Shown here one piece after another: positions 18,793 through 30,912 of a stretch of DNA of 64,000 nucleotides; the first letter of the stretch is position 1, and each line of letters opens with the position of its first letter. The stretch lies in assembly GCA_001642005.1 (NCBI GenBank), contig LWCA01000049.1:1-64000 (forward strand), given 5' to 3'. A model generated the notes under the pieces. The model saw only the letters and a program-made list of their open reading frames with translations. It did not search any database and was not told where the DNA came from. The position numbers and the translations under genes were made by a program. This DNA is from Intoshia linei (Eukaryota; Orthonectida; Rhopaluridae).

Positions 18793-20059
18793 TTTTTTTT
18801 AATAAAACTTTAAGGTAATGATAAATTTTTCGACAAAATTTTAAGTTAAGATTTCATTTTAAATTAAAAAATGTTAAATTTTTGAAAAAAAACGGACAAA
18901 AATTAATATTTTAAAAATCATGTACAATGTATTATAAATAAATTTTTACAATCAAATCACCATAATTATCCAAGTCTATAAAACCTTGCCTCCAAATCTA
19001 CAACATTGTACAATAGGGTGTCACATTTTTTTTAAAAAATTTTAGAATTTAATTTAAACGTAAAACGTGAAAAATTTAATAACGTACCAGGTAGATTATA
19101 TGTATATTTAATAAAAAAATAAAAAAAGGATCCGATACTAACTCTGTGAATTGCCCACTAACGAATTTGCGCTCATCAATTAACTAATTAAGTTAAATAA
19201 TTGTAAATTTAAGTTTATTTCTTATACATTATACATAAATACCTTAAAATATATTTAATACGGACACTATATCACCCCCATGAGAAGCACTGTTTTAAAT
19301 GATCCTATTTACTTTTGTTACAGACGGTTAAGTATGAACCATCATTATGCGTCATAATTTCTTTTTTGATTTTAAGCATTTATTAAAAAAATAAAATCGG
19401 TTAATATTAAACGATTCTAAAATAAATGATATTGATAAATCGTACAAACCAGTGTTTTTTATGTACAAAGATTTTTCCAAATTCAAGTTAAAAGTAATTT
19501 TTAGCAATTTCAGCTAGCAATTTTTGTCTATTGGACACTCTAACTTATTATAAATTTTATCTGAATTTATAAAACTTTTAAAAATGTCGAATAATGAAAT
19601 GATTTCATCATTTGAAAGTTTACAAGAAATGTCCGAAATATTTTCATATTTTGTTGAATCAAACGGTATAATAATGACTATTGAATTTTGTGCAAGATCA
19701 TTTTCGACATTAATTAATGTTAGTAAATTAACTATTAAAGTTGAAAATATATGTTCAAAAACTATAAACAAATTTAATTCATATTTGTTTGTTAAATTCA
19801 ATTTAAATTCGTACCAATTTTCTATGTAATAAAATATTCACATAAGTAATGATTCATTACTAATGAATTAAATTTTATCATTTTTAAATTCGTTTTACTC
19901 TCAAGTATAGTATAGTATTATATAGTATTAATATATACTCTATAGTATTATTAAGAAAGAATGTGCGTTGAAAATAAAACTAACGCATAATCATAAAATA
20001 TAAAAATTTAAATATAAAACAATTGAAAATTAGTAATAACAAATTAAAAATTTAGACAA
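18793..20059. other. Intergenic stretch, possible unidentified exon at 19514-19820
   Basis: 19020-19295 may be a hAT-derived element: it ends CACCCCCATGAGAAGCACTG, the reverse of the end at 9986. From 19514 to 19820 the minus strand is open for about 100 residues (ENWYEFKLNLTNKYELN... ending PIDKNC, stop at 19514) behind an acceptor-like TTACATAG, but has no in-frame ATG; the plus strand is open from ATG 19584 to 19829. Neither resembles a family I know, and only one strand at most can be coding. Confidence 0.35.
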
Positions 20060-21562
20060 ATGGGTAAAAATTGGAATAAAATTAGAATCATTCATTTCAA
20101 CGACGTTTACAATGTGGAATGCATTAGAAAAACTGACCCAGTCGGCGGAGCGTCAAGATTTGTTTGCAGTGTAACTGATAAAATGAAAAAAGGAAATTTT
20201 TTGGTATTATTTTCGGGAGATTGTCTGAGTCCCTCATCAATAAGTCGAAAAACAAAAGGCCTACAAATGGTTGATGTCTTAAATATCTGTAAAGTAAATG
20301 CTGCCGTATTAGGAAATCATGAATTTGATTTTGGTTTAAAACACTTGACAAACATTGTCACTAAATTTGATTTTCCATGGCTAATTAGTAATGTTACTCT
20401 ATATAACGGAAAAAACCTGGAAAACATACAAAAATACACAATAATCAAAAAAAATGATTGCAATATTGGAATAATCGGTTTAGTTGAAAAAGAATGGATT
20501 GAAACATTATCTACTCTAAATGAAAACGATGTAATTTACAAAGATTACACAATCATTGGTAACCAATTATCAAAATGGCTCAAATTTGAAAAAAAAGTTG
20601 ATATAGTAATAGCTTTGACTCACATGAGATGGCCCAATGATGAAAATCTGAGTAAATCATGCCAACATATTGACATCATCTTGGGAGGTCATGACCATGT
20701 GTTTGAAACCAGAACTTGCAAAGGAAATGAGACATACAGTAAACCTCGATTAATAATAAAGAGTGGAACTGATTTTCGTAATTATTCAATAATTAAAATG
20801 TACAATACCACGACTACCATTAACAAATCCTCATTATCAACAAACGGATATAAAATAAAAATTAAAAAAAAAGACATAAATAAATGCGACAAACGATGTG
20901 ATAAAATGTTAAAAATAGTCAATAATTATCTCTACAAAAATGGTCAAAATATTCAAAAAATTATTGGAACTTTACCATACGATTTAGACACACGTTTCGC
21001 GTACATACGAACTAGCGAAACTAATTGCGGTAATTTGTTTACAGACATGATACGATTTTATTTAAAAACTGACATAGCAATACTAAACTCAGGTGTTTTT
21101 AGATCTGACCAAATTCATCAGAATTATTTAACTCTAGGTGATTTGTATAGTATATTTCCTATTCCACTTGATAAAGTTTATACTATAAAAATGTCTGGAT
21201 TCTTGTTATTAGAATGTTTAAAGAATAGCATTTCCAAATATCCTCAGAAATCTGGTAGATTTCTTCAAGTTAGCGGGTTACAGTTTCAATTTAGTCCAGA
21301 CACTTTAAATATTAGTAATATAGTTGATTTCAATAACAATAAACTCAATTTAAATAAAATGTACAGTGTTGCAATAAGGGAATATATTCATCAAGGAAAT
21401 GACGGGTATGGCATGATTATTAAGTGTAAAATTTTAAAAAAGGAAAAGGAAAATGAAATTTATTTATCCGACATTATTCAATATTTCTTTGAAAATTCTC
21501 AATTATTGCAAAAATTAATCAAACAAACTCCAAAAAATCCAAGAATTATATGTTGTCAATGA
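20060..21562 (+). CDS. Cytosolic 5'-nucleotidase/UshA-family metallophosphoesterase, intronless
   Basis: 500-residue calcineurin-like phosphoesterase of the 5'-nucleotidase (UshA) family. The N-terminal metal-binding motifs are in order: IIHFNDVYNVE (Asp15), LFSGDCLSPS, LGNHEFDFG (Asn86-His87), then GGHDHV (His211, His213). The C-terminal 5'-nucleotidase domain shows TNCGNLFTDMIRFY, ILNSGVFRSD and GNDGYGM. No signal peptide, unlike secreted CD73-type enzymes; the HFNDVYN variant is typical of a cytosolic invertebrate/protist subgroup sometimes annotated as mannosylglucosyl-3-phosphoglycerate phosphatase. The natural substrate cannot be told from sequence. Single exon, whereas its neighbours are spliced. 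An acceptor-like AAATTTAG stands 4 bp before the ATG, so a leader intron or trans-splicing is possible. Confidence 0.9.
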   Translation: MGKNWNKIRIIHFNDVYNVECIRKTDPVGGASRFVCSVTDKMKKGNFLVLFSGDCLSPSSISRKTKGLQMVDVLNICKVNAAVLGNHEFDFGLKHLTNIVTKFDFPWLISNVTLYNGKNLENIQKYTIIKKNDCNIGIIGLVEKEWIETLSTLNENDVIYKDYTIIGNQLSKWLKFEKKVDIVIALTHMRWPNDENLSKSCQHIDIILGGHDHVFETRTCKGNETYSKPRLIIKSGTDFRNYSIIKMYNTTTTINKSSLSTNGYKIKIKKKDINKCDKRCDKMLKIVNNYLYKNGQNIQKIIGTLPYDLDTRFAYIRTSETNCGNLFTDMIRFYLKTDIAILNSGVFRSDQIHQNYLTLGDLYSIFPIPLDKVYTIKMSGFLLLECLKNSISKYPQKSGRFLQVSGLQFQFSPDTLNISNIVDFNNNKLNLNKMYSVAIREYIHQGNDGYGMIIKCKILKKEKENEIYLSDIIQYFFENSQLLQKLIKQTPKNPRIICCQ

Positions 21563-23087
21563 ATTTTTTTTCATTATAAATATATTTTTCTTTTTTTATT
21601 GTTTCTACATTTTATACAGGCAGGTAAAAAAATATAAATAACCAAGAGACAAATGCATAACAATGGGAGATGGAAGGAACATAATTTTTCTTTTCAAATA
21701 ACAACTACATTATATGAAAATAACCTTCATTTTCAACGGAAACCCAAAATCAAAGATCTTTAATTCATTTGTCATGCTAAGCTGAACTATTTTTCAATTT
21801 AAATTCGATAATTATAATTGAATTTGAAATGTATATAGATTCAACTTTATTTATAATTTTATTGCGGGAAAAAAAGTACGCTTCATTGACAAAGATTTTA
21901 AATTAATTTTTGATCATATAATTCAGTGATGGCAGCCAACTAAAACTAGGTGTGTTAAATTTAATACTATTTTCACAAATTTTTTTCTAGTCTGTTTTTA
22001 TTAAAAAAATATTAGGTCAATCAAAACCTTCAATTAAGTCGAACAACTTGATGATGGAAAATAATTTTTACATTTATTTAGATTTAGAAAATTGATTCTA
22101 TCATGAATTTTTTTAATTTAGAAAAATATTTGTAATCTTTATTTTATATATCATGGTAGAATATTGATGGTTTACAGTCAAATGCCTTAATAATACTAAA
22201 CATTACAACAAGTCTTCCCGTACCCTTGAAATTTAAAGTTAAGTTCATTTAAATGCAAGGAAAGTAAAAAACATAAGACTAACAATCCAATCGTTATTAT
22301 CTAATTGAGAGTTATCTTTATACAGTCAAAATCTCATTTAACGAATATTTCATTTCATGAACGTCAAAATTTTATTTTCTATATAAATGCCTAAATATGC
22401 CGTGACGAATATATTTCTATATTACTATATAATAATTTTTTTAGTAAATTCTAGCCATAATTGTAGAATTTACATATTAAATTAAAAATAAAATCAAGAT
22501 AAACACATAAAAATCAGTATCAAAAATGATACATTCGTCATCTACGTAGTTAAAATTGTGTTATTCAAATTACAAATGTAATTAAATGTATATATTTATT
22601 GGTGATATTCTATAAAACAATTTCGTTCATGTTTACAACATAAATATACTTTACATATTTATGTGTTTTATAAAATTTTAGTACATGTTTCATTTTTATA
22701 ACAAAATTTAATTGGTTGTATTTACCATGAAGGTTGCGTTTCTGATGCTGAGATTTACGACAATTAAATTTTATTGATTTTAAATTGCGTCTCAGAATTA
22801 TTAAATTAAATTATTTGTTTTATAAATTTTTGGGCTGATTTTATTTTTAAAAAAAAGAAAATTGGGTTTTCATCCTGAAGGCTCAAATTATGGAAATAAA
22901 ACACAGATCTACATCCCCTGCGAAAAACTATATTAGACATTGTGTTTTTTTAATAATTTTGCGAATATTAATTTTTTAAATATACGGTAACACATTCTAT
23001 AAACTTTTTTAATTAAATTTTTATGGTCCACAAAATTAAATATGATTTGATATAAAACTTTTCCATAATTTTTCCCAACGGTTAGAT
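21563..23087. other. Intergenic stretch with repeat fragments
   Basis: At about 22321 is a pogo/Tc1-like end (TACAGTCAAAATCTCATTTA, then ACGAA); its partner was not found. About 22725-23000 is a minus-oriented copy of the modular Helitron-like family ending AATATACGGTAACACATTC. No gene recognised. Confidence 0.5.
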
Positions 23088-23496
23088 CAGTGGTTCTCAA
23101 CTTGTGTTCTGCGAAATTTAATTTGGGTTCCGTGAAATATAACTGCGATATTTTTTAATTTAATGTTTTTCTAAATTACTGTTGTTTTTAATTTAAATTT
23201 TACATAAATATATTCTTTAATAAAAATTAAATATAATATCTAATATATAAAACGTCTGTAAAACATATCAGGCCCAAATTTCTCATTGAGAAGGAAAAAT
23301 ACATTTCATTATTAAAAAATTTATGTTTTCAATATTAAAAGCGTAATTTTTTAATTAAAAATCAAATTGTTTTATACACATATATGTATGCGACATGCGA
23401 AAAATATTTTTGATCATGATTTTAGATGCAGATCATGCCGCGATTTTTTTAAATTTCATAAGGGTTCCGCTCAGTAAAAAAGGTTGAGAAACACTG
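23088..23496. mobile_element. hAT-type MITE
   Basis: 409 bp with ends CAGTGGTTCTCAACTTGTG and AGGTTGAGAAACACTG, which are inverted repeats. Flanking 8-mers ggttagat and tcttagac match at 5 of 8 positions. No coding capacity. Confidence 0.75.
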
Positions 23497-23550
23497 TCTT
23501 AGACTTGAGTACAAAATTTTCACGTCACTCTTAGAAATAATATTCTACAT

Positions 23551-23729
23551 TAAGGGTTCTCCACAGCGGACAGGTAATAAATTATAAAATTTACCGGGAC
23601 CATTAATGCGAAATTACTAGGTAACCTTACAAAAAATTTGAAAAAAACGTAATAAAGTGGCTTTTAGTAAAAATATTTAAATTATTGCATAGACCAGTAC
23701 TGATTTCCGGACGGTATTTGGGAAGACTG
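23551..23729. mobile_element. hAT-type MITE, perfect 8-bp duplication
   Basis: 179 bp from TAAGGGTTCTCCACAGCGGA to CGGTATTTGGGAAGACTG, flanked on both sides by ttctacat (23543-23550, 23730-23737). The core (CAGCGGACAGGTAATAAATT) matches the element at 47161-47351, so both belong to one subfamily. Confidence 0.88.
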
Positions 23730-23946
23730 TTCTACATAATTTAAAGATTTTTTCACATTGAAAGCTATTCTAAAATTATTTTTGTAACGCTTGTAGTAAT
23801 GCATATTGTGCAATAATAAAATTCTTAATAATGTTTTCAAAATAAAATGTATTTGCGTCACAACTTTTGTGGGCCCCTGTGTATTATTAAATTTTTCAAA
23901 ATTTGAAACACGATAATATAGAGTAAATACAAAAATTAAATTATAA

Positions 23947-26900
23947 TTACCCCATCTTTTGAAAGATTACATCATATGTTCCTTTACGTAACGGTCTATA
24001 AAATTCTCCAGATTCAGTGGATTTGACAATATGATTACGTCCAGAGACAATAACATTTACATTGGCAATTGGATATGTAGAATTATATTTTGTGATATTA
24101 CCAGATATACCAATTAATGACTAGTCAGTATAGATTAAATTCAAATCAATTCATTACTCTACCAGAGTCAAAACTAAGAAGTTCGAAGTCACCCGAAAAT
24201 GAAAAATTGGCTCTAAAAAAAATTCTAGAAACGATGCATAGTGTAATATATCCTTAACCATCTCTCAAAGACTCTTGGTTGACATTTTAAATTAAAATCA
24301 AAAAATAGTTGATATTCAAGAATGTCATTTTCTTAATGTTCAATTTGAAAAACGAGGTCTAATTTCCACAAAGTTCGTAGAGGTATCCCCTAAAGAGGGA
24401 TCTCGGAGTACTTTAGATTCGGAACTGTACAGTGTACAGTGCACACTGCAACCTCCACTATTTTCCAAAAATTTTTAATTTCTACCCCACAAATCCACAG
24501 TTTGGATTCCACACGAATAGTGGAAATTTCACGAGAATTAGATGATGATAATTGATCAATAAAATAATTTAAAACTCACCCTTATAGAGTAAGCGATTAA
24601 TGATTTATGGTTATCATTCCAAAATGGTACATAAGATTCGTTTTTGCTTATATATTTTTTGCAGCTCAGTTCTATTGTCACCGGCATTGAATTTGTGTTT
24701 ATATATACCCAGTCTTGTAAGCTTCCTTTAAATTAAAATATTTTCAAGTTTGATAATTATTACCGTGAACATTGTACCTATAAAATTAGTTAATTAAATT
24801 TAAAATTATAAACCATGCTGCGCCGTTAGTTATTCCATATTTAAATCCCTTTTCATTTTGGTAGCAAGAGTGATTATTACCCATTCTTGGATTGTACTAA
24901 AAATTGAATTTATAATTTTCATTTTATTCATTATTATCCTATTTTGATTTTATTATTATTTATTATCAACTAAATTTAGTAACTGTTATTAAATTCGTGG
25001 CTTACAATATTTATATTTTTATGATGGCCTAAATTATTTTAAAAGAAGAGGTAATGTTAGAAAATTTCTTATATTAATTGTTATATATTGATGATATCGA
25101 ATACTGCTGATAAATAACCCGAACAGGAACACAATATCTGCTAATATGTAGGTTTATTTTTGACCTTGATGGGTCCTTAAATATTTTTTTTTAAACATTG
25201 ATTAAATTAACTTAATTAGATTGAGCAATGGATTGATAAATCAATCTTTTTGATTTTTTAGGGACCTAAATTTTCATCTGATTCCGGGTCCTTTGTTGGG
25301 TCTCTATGGCCCTGTTTACGATCTTTTATTAATAATAAAAATTTAAAAAACTGAAATTTTTATTAATTATAAATGTATTTACTTTAGCGTATGTTAAACT
25401 AATGTGTCGAAACACATCATCGTCTTTTGTGCCCGTATAAATTGTTGTTGATTCCATGTTGCCATCAAAAGGATAACTAAATGTAATTTTATAATTCAGA
25501 CTGGTCCAAAATTTGGAAATAGAGACAAAAAATTAATTTTAGAAATTTGACAAGCCTTTTTTAGTTCTGTTAATGTCAATAATTGACTGTAAAACGAATT
25601 GATTTTACTAAAACATAAAAAAAAGCATTTTGAACACCCTTAAAATAAAATGAATTTAAACCCAATAATTTTGGATGCCCATTTTTTCAAAATTGTTTCA
25701 GCATCTGAATGATCTTTAAAATAAATAAATAAACTTTGAAACTCAAAGGAAAATTAAATTCATAAGATCATACATTATAGTTGACCCTCATTAGGAAATG
25801 TAAATGGAATTATATAATGAAAAGATGACGAAAATTTGAAAGTGACCAGTAGATATAAATAATATATCGGATCTTTACAAATAACTATATTATTACTTGA
25901 CTACAACGTCCCCACCATGTATATTAGCCGATAGCACAACACTAAATTATTATGATTATAATAATAATATTAATATTTACAAAATATAATAATTATTAAT
26001 ATAAAATGTTTTGCGTAATTACTTGTTAATCTCTAATTGACATGTAACAACTATGCAAACTTTTTTTTAACTTATACAATAAGTTAACACATCACCTATA
26101 AAAATTAACTCAAAGTTTTATTTGATTATCCTTACTTATATAATATGTTTTGCAATATTTTTTTATGTGTGTGTTACAATATATAATACCGTACACAGTG
26201 TGTACTACACATTGTATTACTAGAATAAAAATCGTCAAATGTGTAACTACATACATGTATATTAGTAATTATATGTATATTAATAATAATCAATGTTAAC
26301 ATGCCATTGTTTACCTTTTATGAAAAATATTTACTCAGGCTTTAATTATGGAGTTTGAGTGTGACTGATGATTTGTTATTTTGAATAAAATTAATTAGAT
26401 TTATATAAGATGATTAAATTTTATGTTTTCTGGTAGAGCTATTATTCCGTAAAGATTGTTGAAATTGTTTCATATTTATAAATTACAATGCACTGTAATT
26501 ATTGTTGAATTGAATTATAAATAATTACTCGCTGTTATTCATCCATTTCATGATAGCTATTGTTTCAGGTTGAACCGGGAATACTGTCGTAATGACTCTG
26601 TCTGGAAAATTTCGATTTAAATCGTAGTTATTTAAGTTATTTCGTTCTATAAAAATTATATATAATAAAAATTATTATACGCTTATGTGTATTGTTATAT
26701 TTATATGTTTCATAATAAGCATCTGGGTTCATTGTAGGAACAATAATAAACTTTAAACAGTCCAACAAGGTGTTGACAAAAGTATCATTCTGACTTGTCA
26801 AATAATTTATAAAATTATGCATCAAATACAACCCAACCACTTCATCTCCATGCATGTTTGCTATGTATCGTACGCTAGGTTTACCTATAAATGGAAAATT

Positions 26901-27267
26901 ATAAAATGTATTTGAATTACATTGTACGTAATTTAAAAATTAATAATACCAATTTCAAGTAAATTGATATTATTCGTAATTTCGACACTTTTGATATTTC
27001 TATATTGCGTAGATGTACCAATGTCTGTTATTTTTACCAAATTAGGGTACAATTTCATCTTTTCTTTTAAATTTAAATAAACGTTATTCAAACTTGGCAA
27101 ATTGGCATCTGGGATAAATGAGGTTGTCATTTTTTCAAATAGTGTTTTTATATTTTCGATTCGATTGCTTTTTAATGTAATTTTATTATAATTATTTTAA
27201 AATAATACGTCTTCCAATCGGCTGATAGCACCCCAAATATTAAAAATAAAATTAAAGAAACCTTCAT
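23947..27267 (-). CDS. Secreted metallocarboxypeptidase, M14 N/E subfamily
   Basis: Zinc carboxypeptidase that removes C-terminal residues (basic ones in known relatives such as CPE, CPM, CPD) in the secretory pathway or outside the cell. Exons: 27209-27267, 26950-27167, 26681-26884, 26529-26646, 25897-25941, 25383-25476, 24814-24896, 24764-24777, 24580-24725, 23947-24120; 384 residues. Exon 1 encodes a signal peptide, MKVSLILFLIFGVLSA. Zinc ligands His104/Glu107 (NMHGDEVVG) and His208 (SANIHGGD), catalytic Glu297 (VTIELSC); the spacing fits the N/E subfamily. NYDLNRNFPD and NPRMGNNHSCY also match. The C-terminal part is the transthyretin-like domain (ANVNVIVSGRNH, GEFYRPLRKGTYDV). A TAA follows KMG at 23947-23949; a possible donor GG|gtaatt overlaps it, so further exons cannot be excluded. 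One exon is only 14 nt. Introns range from 34 to 587 bp. Confidence 0.9.
24125..24480 (-). repeat. Dispersed repeat shared with 29480-29790
   Basis: Within the carboxypeptidase gene, read on the minus strand, this contains CCAAGAGTCTTTGAGAGATG, TTTTTCATTTTCGGGTGACT and GAGATCCCTC. The plus strand at 29480-29790 holds the same blocks in the same order (CTCAAGAGTCTTAG, TTTTTCGTTTTAGGAGTGGC, GAGATCCCTTGC on its minus strand). Strongly diverged, non-coding, origin unknown. Confidence 0.5.
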
Positions 27268-29280
27268 TTATTTACTCTTTATTAAATAATTCAAGTTATT
27301 TTAAATAATGTTTAAATATCCGAGCAACTATTCACTCATGTACTTAAGGTAGTTAATAACGCTTAAAATTAGAGGTTCATTTACCACAATAACACTGATA
27401 ATTATTATTATTATTTACAATTACTGTTAATTAGAGGTTTACGTTTTTAATAAAGTCAAGTTTTTGCTAATGTAAAGATTAAATAAAATATTATTTGTGG
27501 TATGTATTATGTCACAAAATGAATAATAATTAATTTAAGAATGCATTGTTAATTTAAAATAAAATTTTATTTCACTGCCGTTCATTCTGTAGTAATCAAT
27601 GAAATTGTCTGCATTATTTTTGTTATTCGTTTGAATGAAACGGTATATACAGATGTAGAAGGAAATATCACACTTTGAAGATTCAGGCAGTGTAACATGA
27701 TACATTCTTTGACATCAATCTGAACCATTAATTTTTTGAAATCCAAACCTTAATGTATCAAAAAATTATAGAAATATTATATCTCAAAATTGTTTTAAAA
27801 TTGGTAATTTGGATTCTCTTTATTTTTATCGACTATTTAATTTCAAGAAAAAATTTTTCAGCTTTATTTTTTTCAGTTTTGGATATACATAATGTAGCAT
27901 AAAAATAATAGAGTTAATAAAATAAAATTTAATAAAATATGCAAATGATTTTACAATAAGTATTGAATGCTGTTTAACATATTTTTAAAATCTTTTAAAT
28001 TTACTAAAAAGTTTAAATTTAATTTATTGTACCAGTGTGGCCAAAATCTAATACATTATAATGGATATTTTTATCTATTGATCCGTAGCCAGGGTGGATC
28101 ATTAGAGTACGGTATTCTCTCGTTTTGATTTTAACAATAGATTTTAATTTGTAAGCCAAAATTTTTTTTATATTACACTATATTCTGTTATCACATGACT
28201 GTTGTGTACTTAGTACAAACAGTAGCTAGCTCATTCGAAGGACTTTTTTTATTTTACTACAATGAAAAATGAAATTTACTATGAAATTTTATATAAGAAT
28301 CTCACAATTACAAAACTTGTTACCATTCACTTTTATCAACCCTTTATCAGGCCTTTTTTGATTTACCCTTCATATTTACATTAAGACGTTTCTATTAGAG
28401 TAAATATACATTTAATTGCTCGATTTAATCTTATATTATCAATTTTATCTAGATTTGGACCACCATTTTTAATTTAATTACTGTTTCTTTTATTGTCAGA
28501 ACAATACGTTTGAATCATATCAATTAAATATCCGTCATTCAATTGATTTTTAACAATTCCATAACTAAATTTTACACCATTAATTTCTTAATATACAATT
28601 TATATTAGTTTTATTTATATTTTGGTTGATATTATTTATAAAGAAATAATAAAAAAGAACGAAGTTACCTATTTTCATTTTTTAGATTTTTAAATGTAAT
28701 GAATCCTTTATTTTCAATGTCAAATAAGGAGAACAAATATTTTACTAGTTTTTCTTTGAATTGTCCATTTTGATAAGATAATACTATGTTATATAATAAT
28801 ATGTATGAGATATACTATTATATGTATATTTTCACGTTATCATCTACTTAAATTTAACAGTAAAGTCATATTTATAAATTTTGTCCTTCGTATGGAATCC
28901 CTATTATATTTTAAATAAAGCCTTATTAACGGAAATGAATTTTTTTAAATAAAAATCATTAAATGTGGATATTTTTTGTTATTATGACTTTTTGAATAAT
29001 ACATGACGATGTAATATACACAAAACATTATCAACGGGTTCATATAGACTCTTGGGTCGACAGCAGTTTTTTTGGAGTCCTTGAAAAATATTAAATTATT
29101 TACAAAAATAAAATAAGTTTAAAAATGATATTTTTGCAATGATAGTAATAATTTTTAATTAACGCCATCTAATTGAATACATATTTTTAAAATTTGATAA
29201 AAAACGTTATAAATTATCTGCTAATTAGTAAAAAATTAGATTATATGTACGATAGTGATTAGAAATAGATTGTAGATCAA
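27268..29280. other. Intergenic stretch, one small doubtful ORF
   Basis: The minus strand is open from ATG 27705 to TAA 27535 (56 residues, beginning MYHVTLPESSKCDISFY). Composition is protein-like, but it matches no family I know and could be chance or an exon. 28928-29120 resembles 46515-46690 (ATTAACGGAA, ACATTATCAACGGG, CAGCAGTTTTTTTGG), so it is repeat-derived. The rest shows nothing. Confidence 0.35.
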
Positions 29281-30010
29281 TGGTTCCAAACTTTTTTCAC
29301 CATGGATCACTTGTCACAAAAAAAATGTGTTTGGACCACATCATTTTTAAAAAAATCTCCTTAATTCTGAATACGTCACTAAAGTAATATTTACATTTTT
29401 TTATTATATATTCATCCTTAAATCGAAGATTTAACATTAATTTTTACATGGTAGCTTCAAGGGCGTAGTTAAAAAAATATTAATTGAAACATAATTATGG
29501 TGAAGTACCAGTGTCGAACCTACCGTATCCCAGACCCTTCTAGCAAGGGATCTCAATTAAATTTTTTTTAAAATGGAGGCTTTAATTTACTAAATTGAGT
29601 ATGAAAAAAATTCTTGAATATCAAAGAATTTAAGTGTTAAATTTAAAATGACAACTCAAGAGTCTTAGAAAGGTGGATAGGGTTATATGACATAATTTGT
29701 TTACAAAATTTTTTAAGCGGCTATTTTTCGTTTTAGGAGTGGCTACAAGCTTTATATGTTCGGTTCTGGGAACGACTATCGAACTAAGTTCAATCGTTAT
29801 GTATATTAAATTTAACGCACGTGAAAATTATTCACGTTATTTAGTAAATTTTAACTTCATTTTTATAACATGATGTCTACGTTCACTAATAATAATAAAT
29901 GATCGATAAAGAAAAAATATTCACATTTAATATTATTTTTAAAAAAAAGGTTATTTTATTATACATTTTATTTAAATTTTTCTTGTGGACCACTTTGTGA
30001 ACCTTCTAGA
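29281..30010. mobile_element. hAT-like element with other repeats inside
   Basis: Left end CAATGGTTCCAAACTTTTTT then CACCATGGATCAC; right end GTGGACCACTTTGTGAACCT then TCTAG. These are imperfect inverted repeats of hAT type. Inside is the dispersed repeat shared with 24125-24480, beginning near a second hAT-like end (CAAGGGCGTAGTTA, 29459). No target duplication could be confirmed. Confidence 0.5.
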
Positions 30011-30912
30011 AGTTACTAGAGCATGAGTTCTTAACCTTTTTCCACTTGACACCCCTTAATTTAATAAAATTCGATTTGACACCTTCAAAAAATATAATAA
30101 ACTTAAATTTAATGAAAAAAGTTAATAATCTAATTACGGTAACAAAAAATTGCTAACTGAAATTGCTTTAAAATAAAAAAAAAATAATAAAAAGAAAATA
30201 TATATATTTATATTATTATTTTTATTGTTATTATTTTTTTTGAATTAGAAAAAACCTTTGAACATAAAAAACACTGAGGTTTTTACGATTTATCAATATC
30301 ATTTATTTTAGTATCGTTTAATATTAACCCATTTATTTTTTTGGATAAATACTCAAAATCAAAAAAGTTATTCACGTGCAAAATCGGTTTTTTTAATAAA
30401 AAAAATTGGACACTTTAATATACATATTAAAATATTTAAAAAAGTTAAATTAATAAATACAATTTAATTATATTTACTAAACTTCAGTGAAGTTTAAAAA
30501 ATATAACTAAACAAATTTTTATTCAAAAATTTTCTGACACCCCCAAAAACCGACTTGAAAACCAAAAATTTTGATCTAACATCACCTTTGGAAACCATTA
30601 TAATATCAATCAAGATCATTGTGTAATGCTATTATTCACTATTTATTATAAATTCATTTATTATTAGTATTTGAAAGTAACTTCCAATCAGATAATAAGT
30701 TACATTATTTTTTTAATAAATGAATGGTCTTTGGGATAAAATCAAAATATTTTTTAGAAAGAATCATATATTTGGTAATAATAGATTTAATACAGATCAA
30801 AACAACTATTTTTTGTCAAATAATGTAATAATGATATGCGTCATAGACAACGAAGTTACGGCAATTTTTTTATTTTACAAGTTGTCCACTGTCAAAAAAG
30901 TTTCAAAAGCAA
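30011..30912. mobile_element. Probable hAT-like element and flanking sequence
   Basis: About 30022-30600 is bounded by CATGAGTTCTTAACCTTTTT (left) and CACCTTTGGAAACCATT (right), with GACACCCC motifs just inside both ends. Inverted repeats are weak and no duplication is visible. 30600-30912 shows nothing convincing; short plus-strand open frames there overlap the 3' end of the EF-hand-like gene on the other strand. Confidence 0.4.

Noticed and set aside
27535-27705. 56-codon minus-strand ORF as part of the carboxypeptidase gene
   Set aside because: The carboxypeptidase already has a signal-peptide exon at 27209-27267 that splices in frame, so this ORF is not needed; no homology seen.
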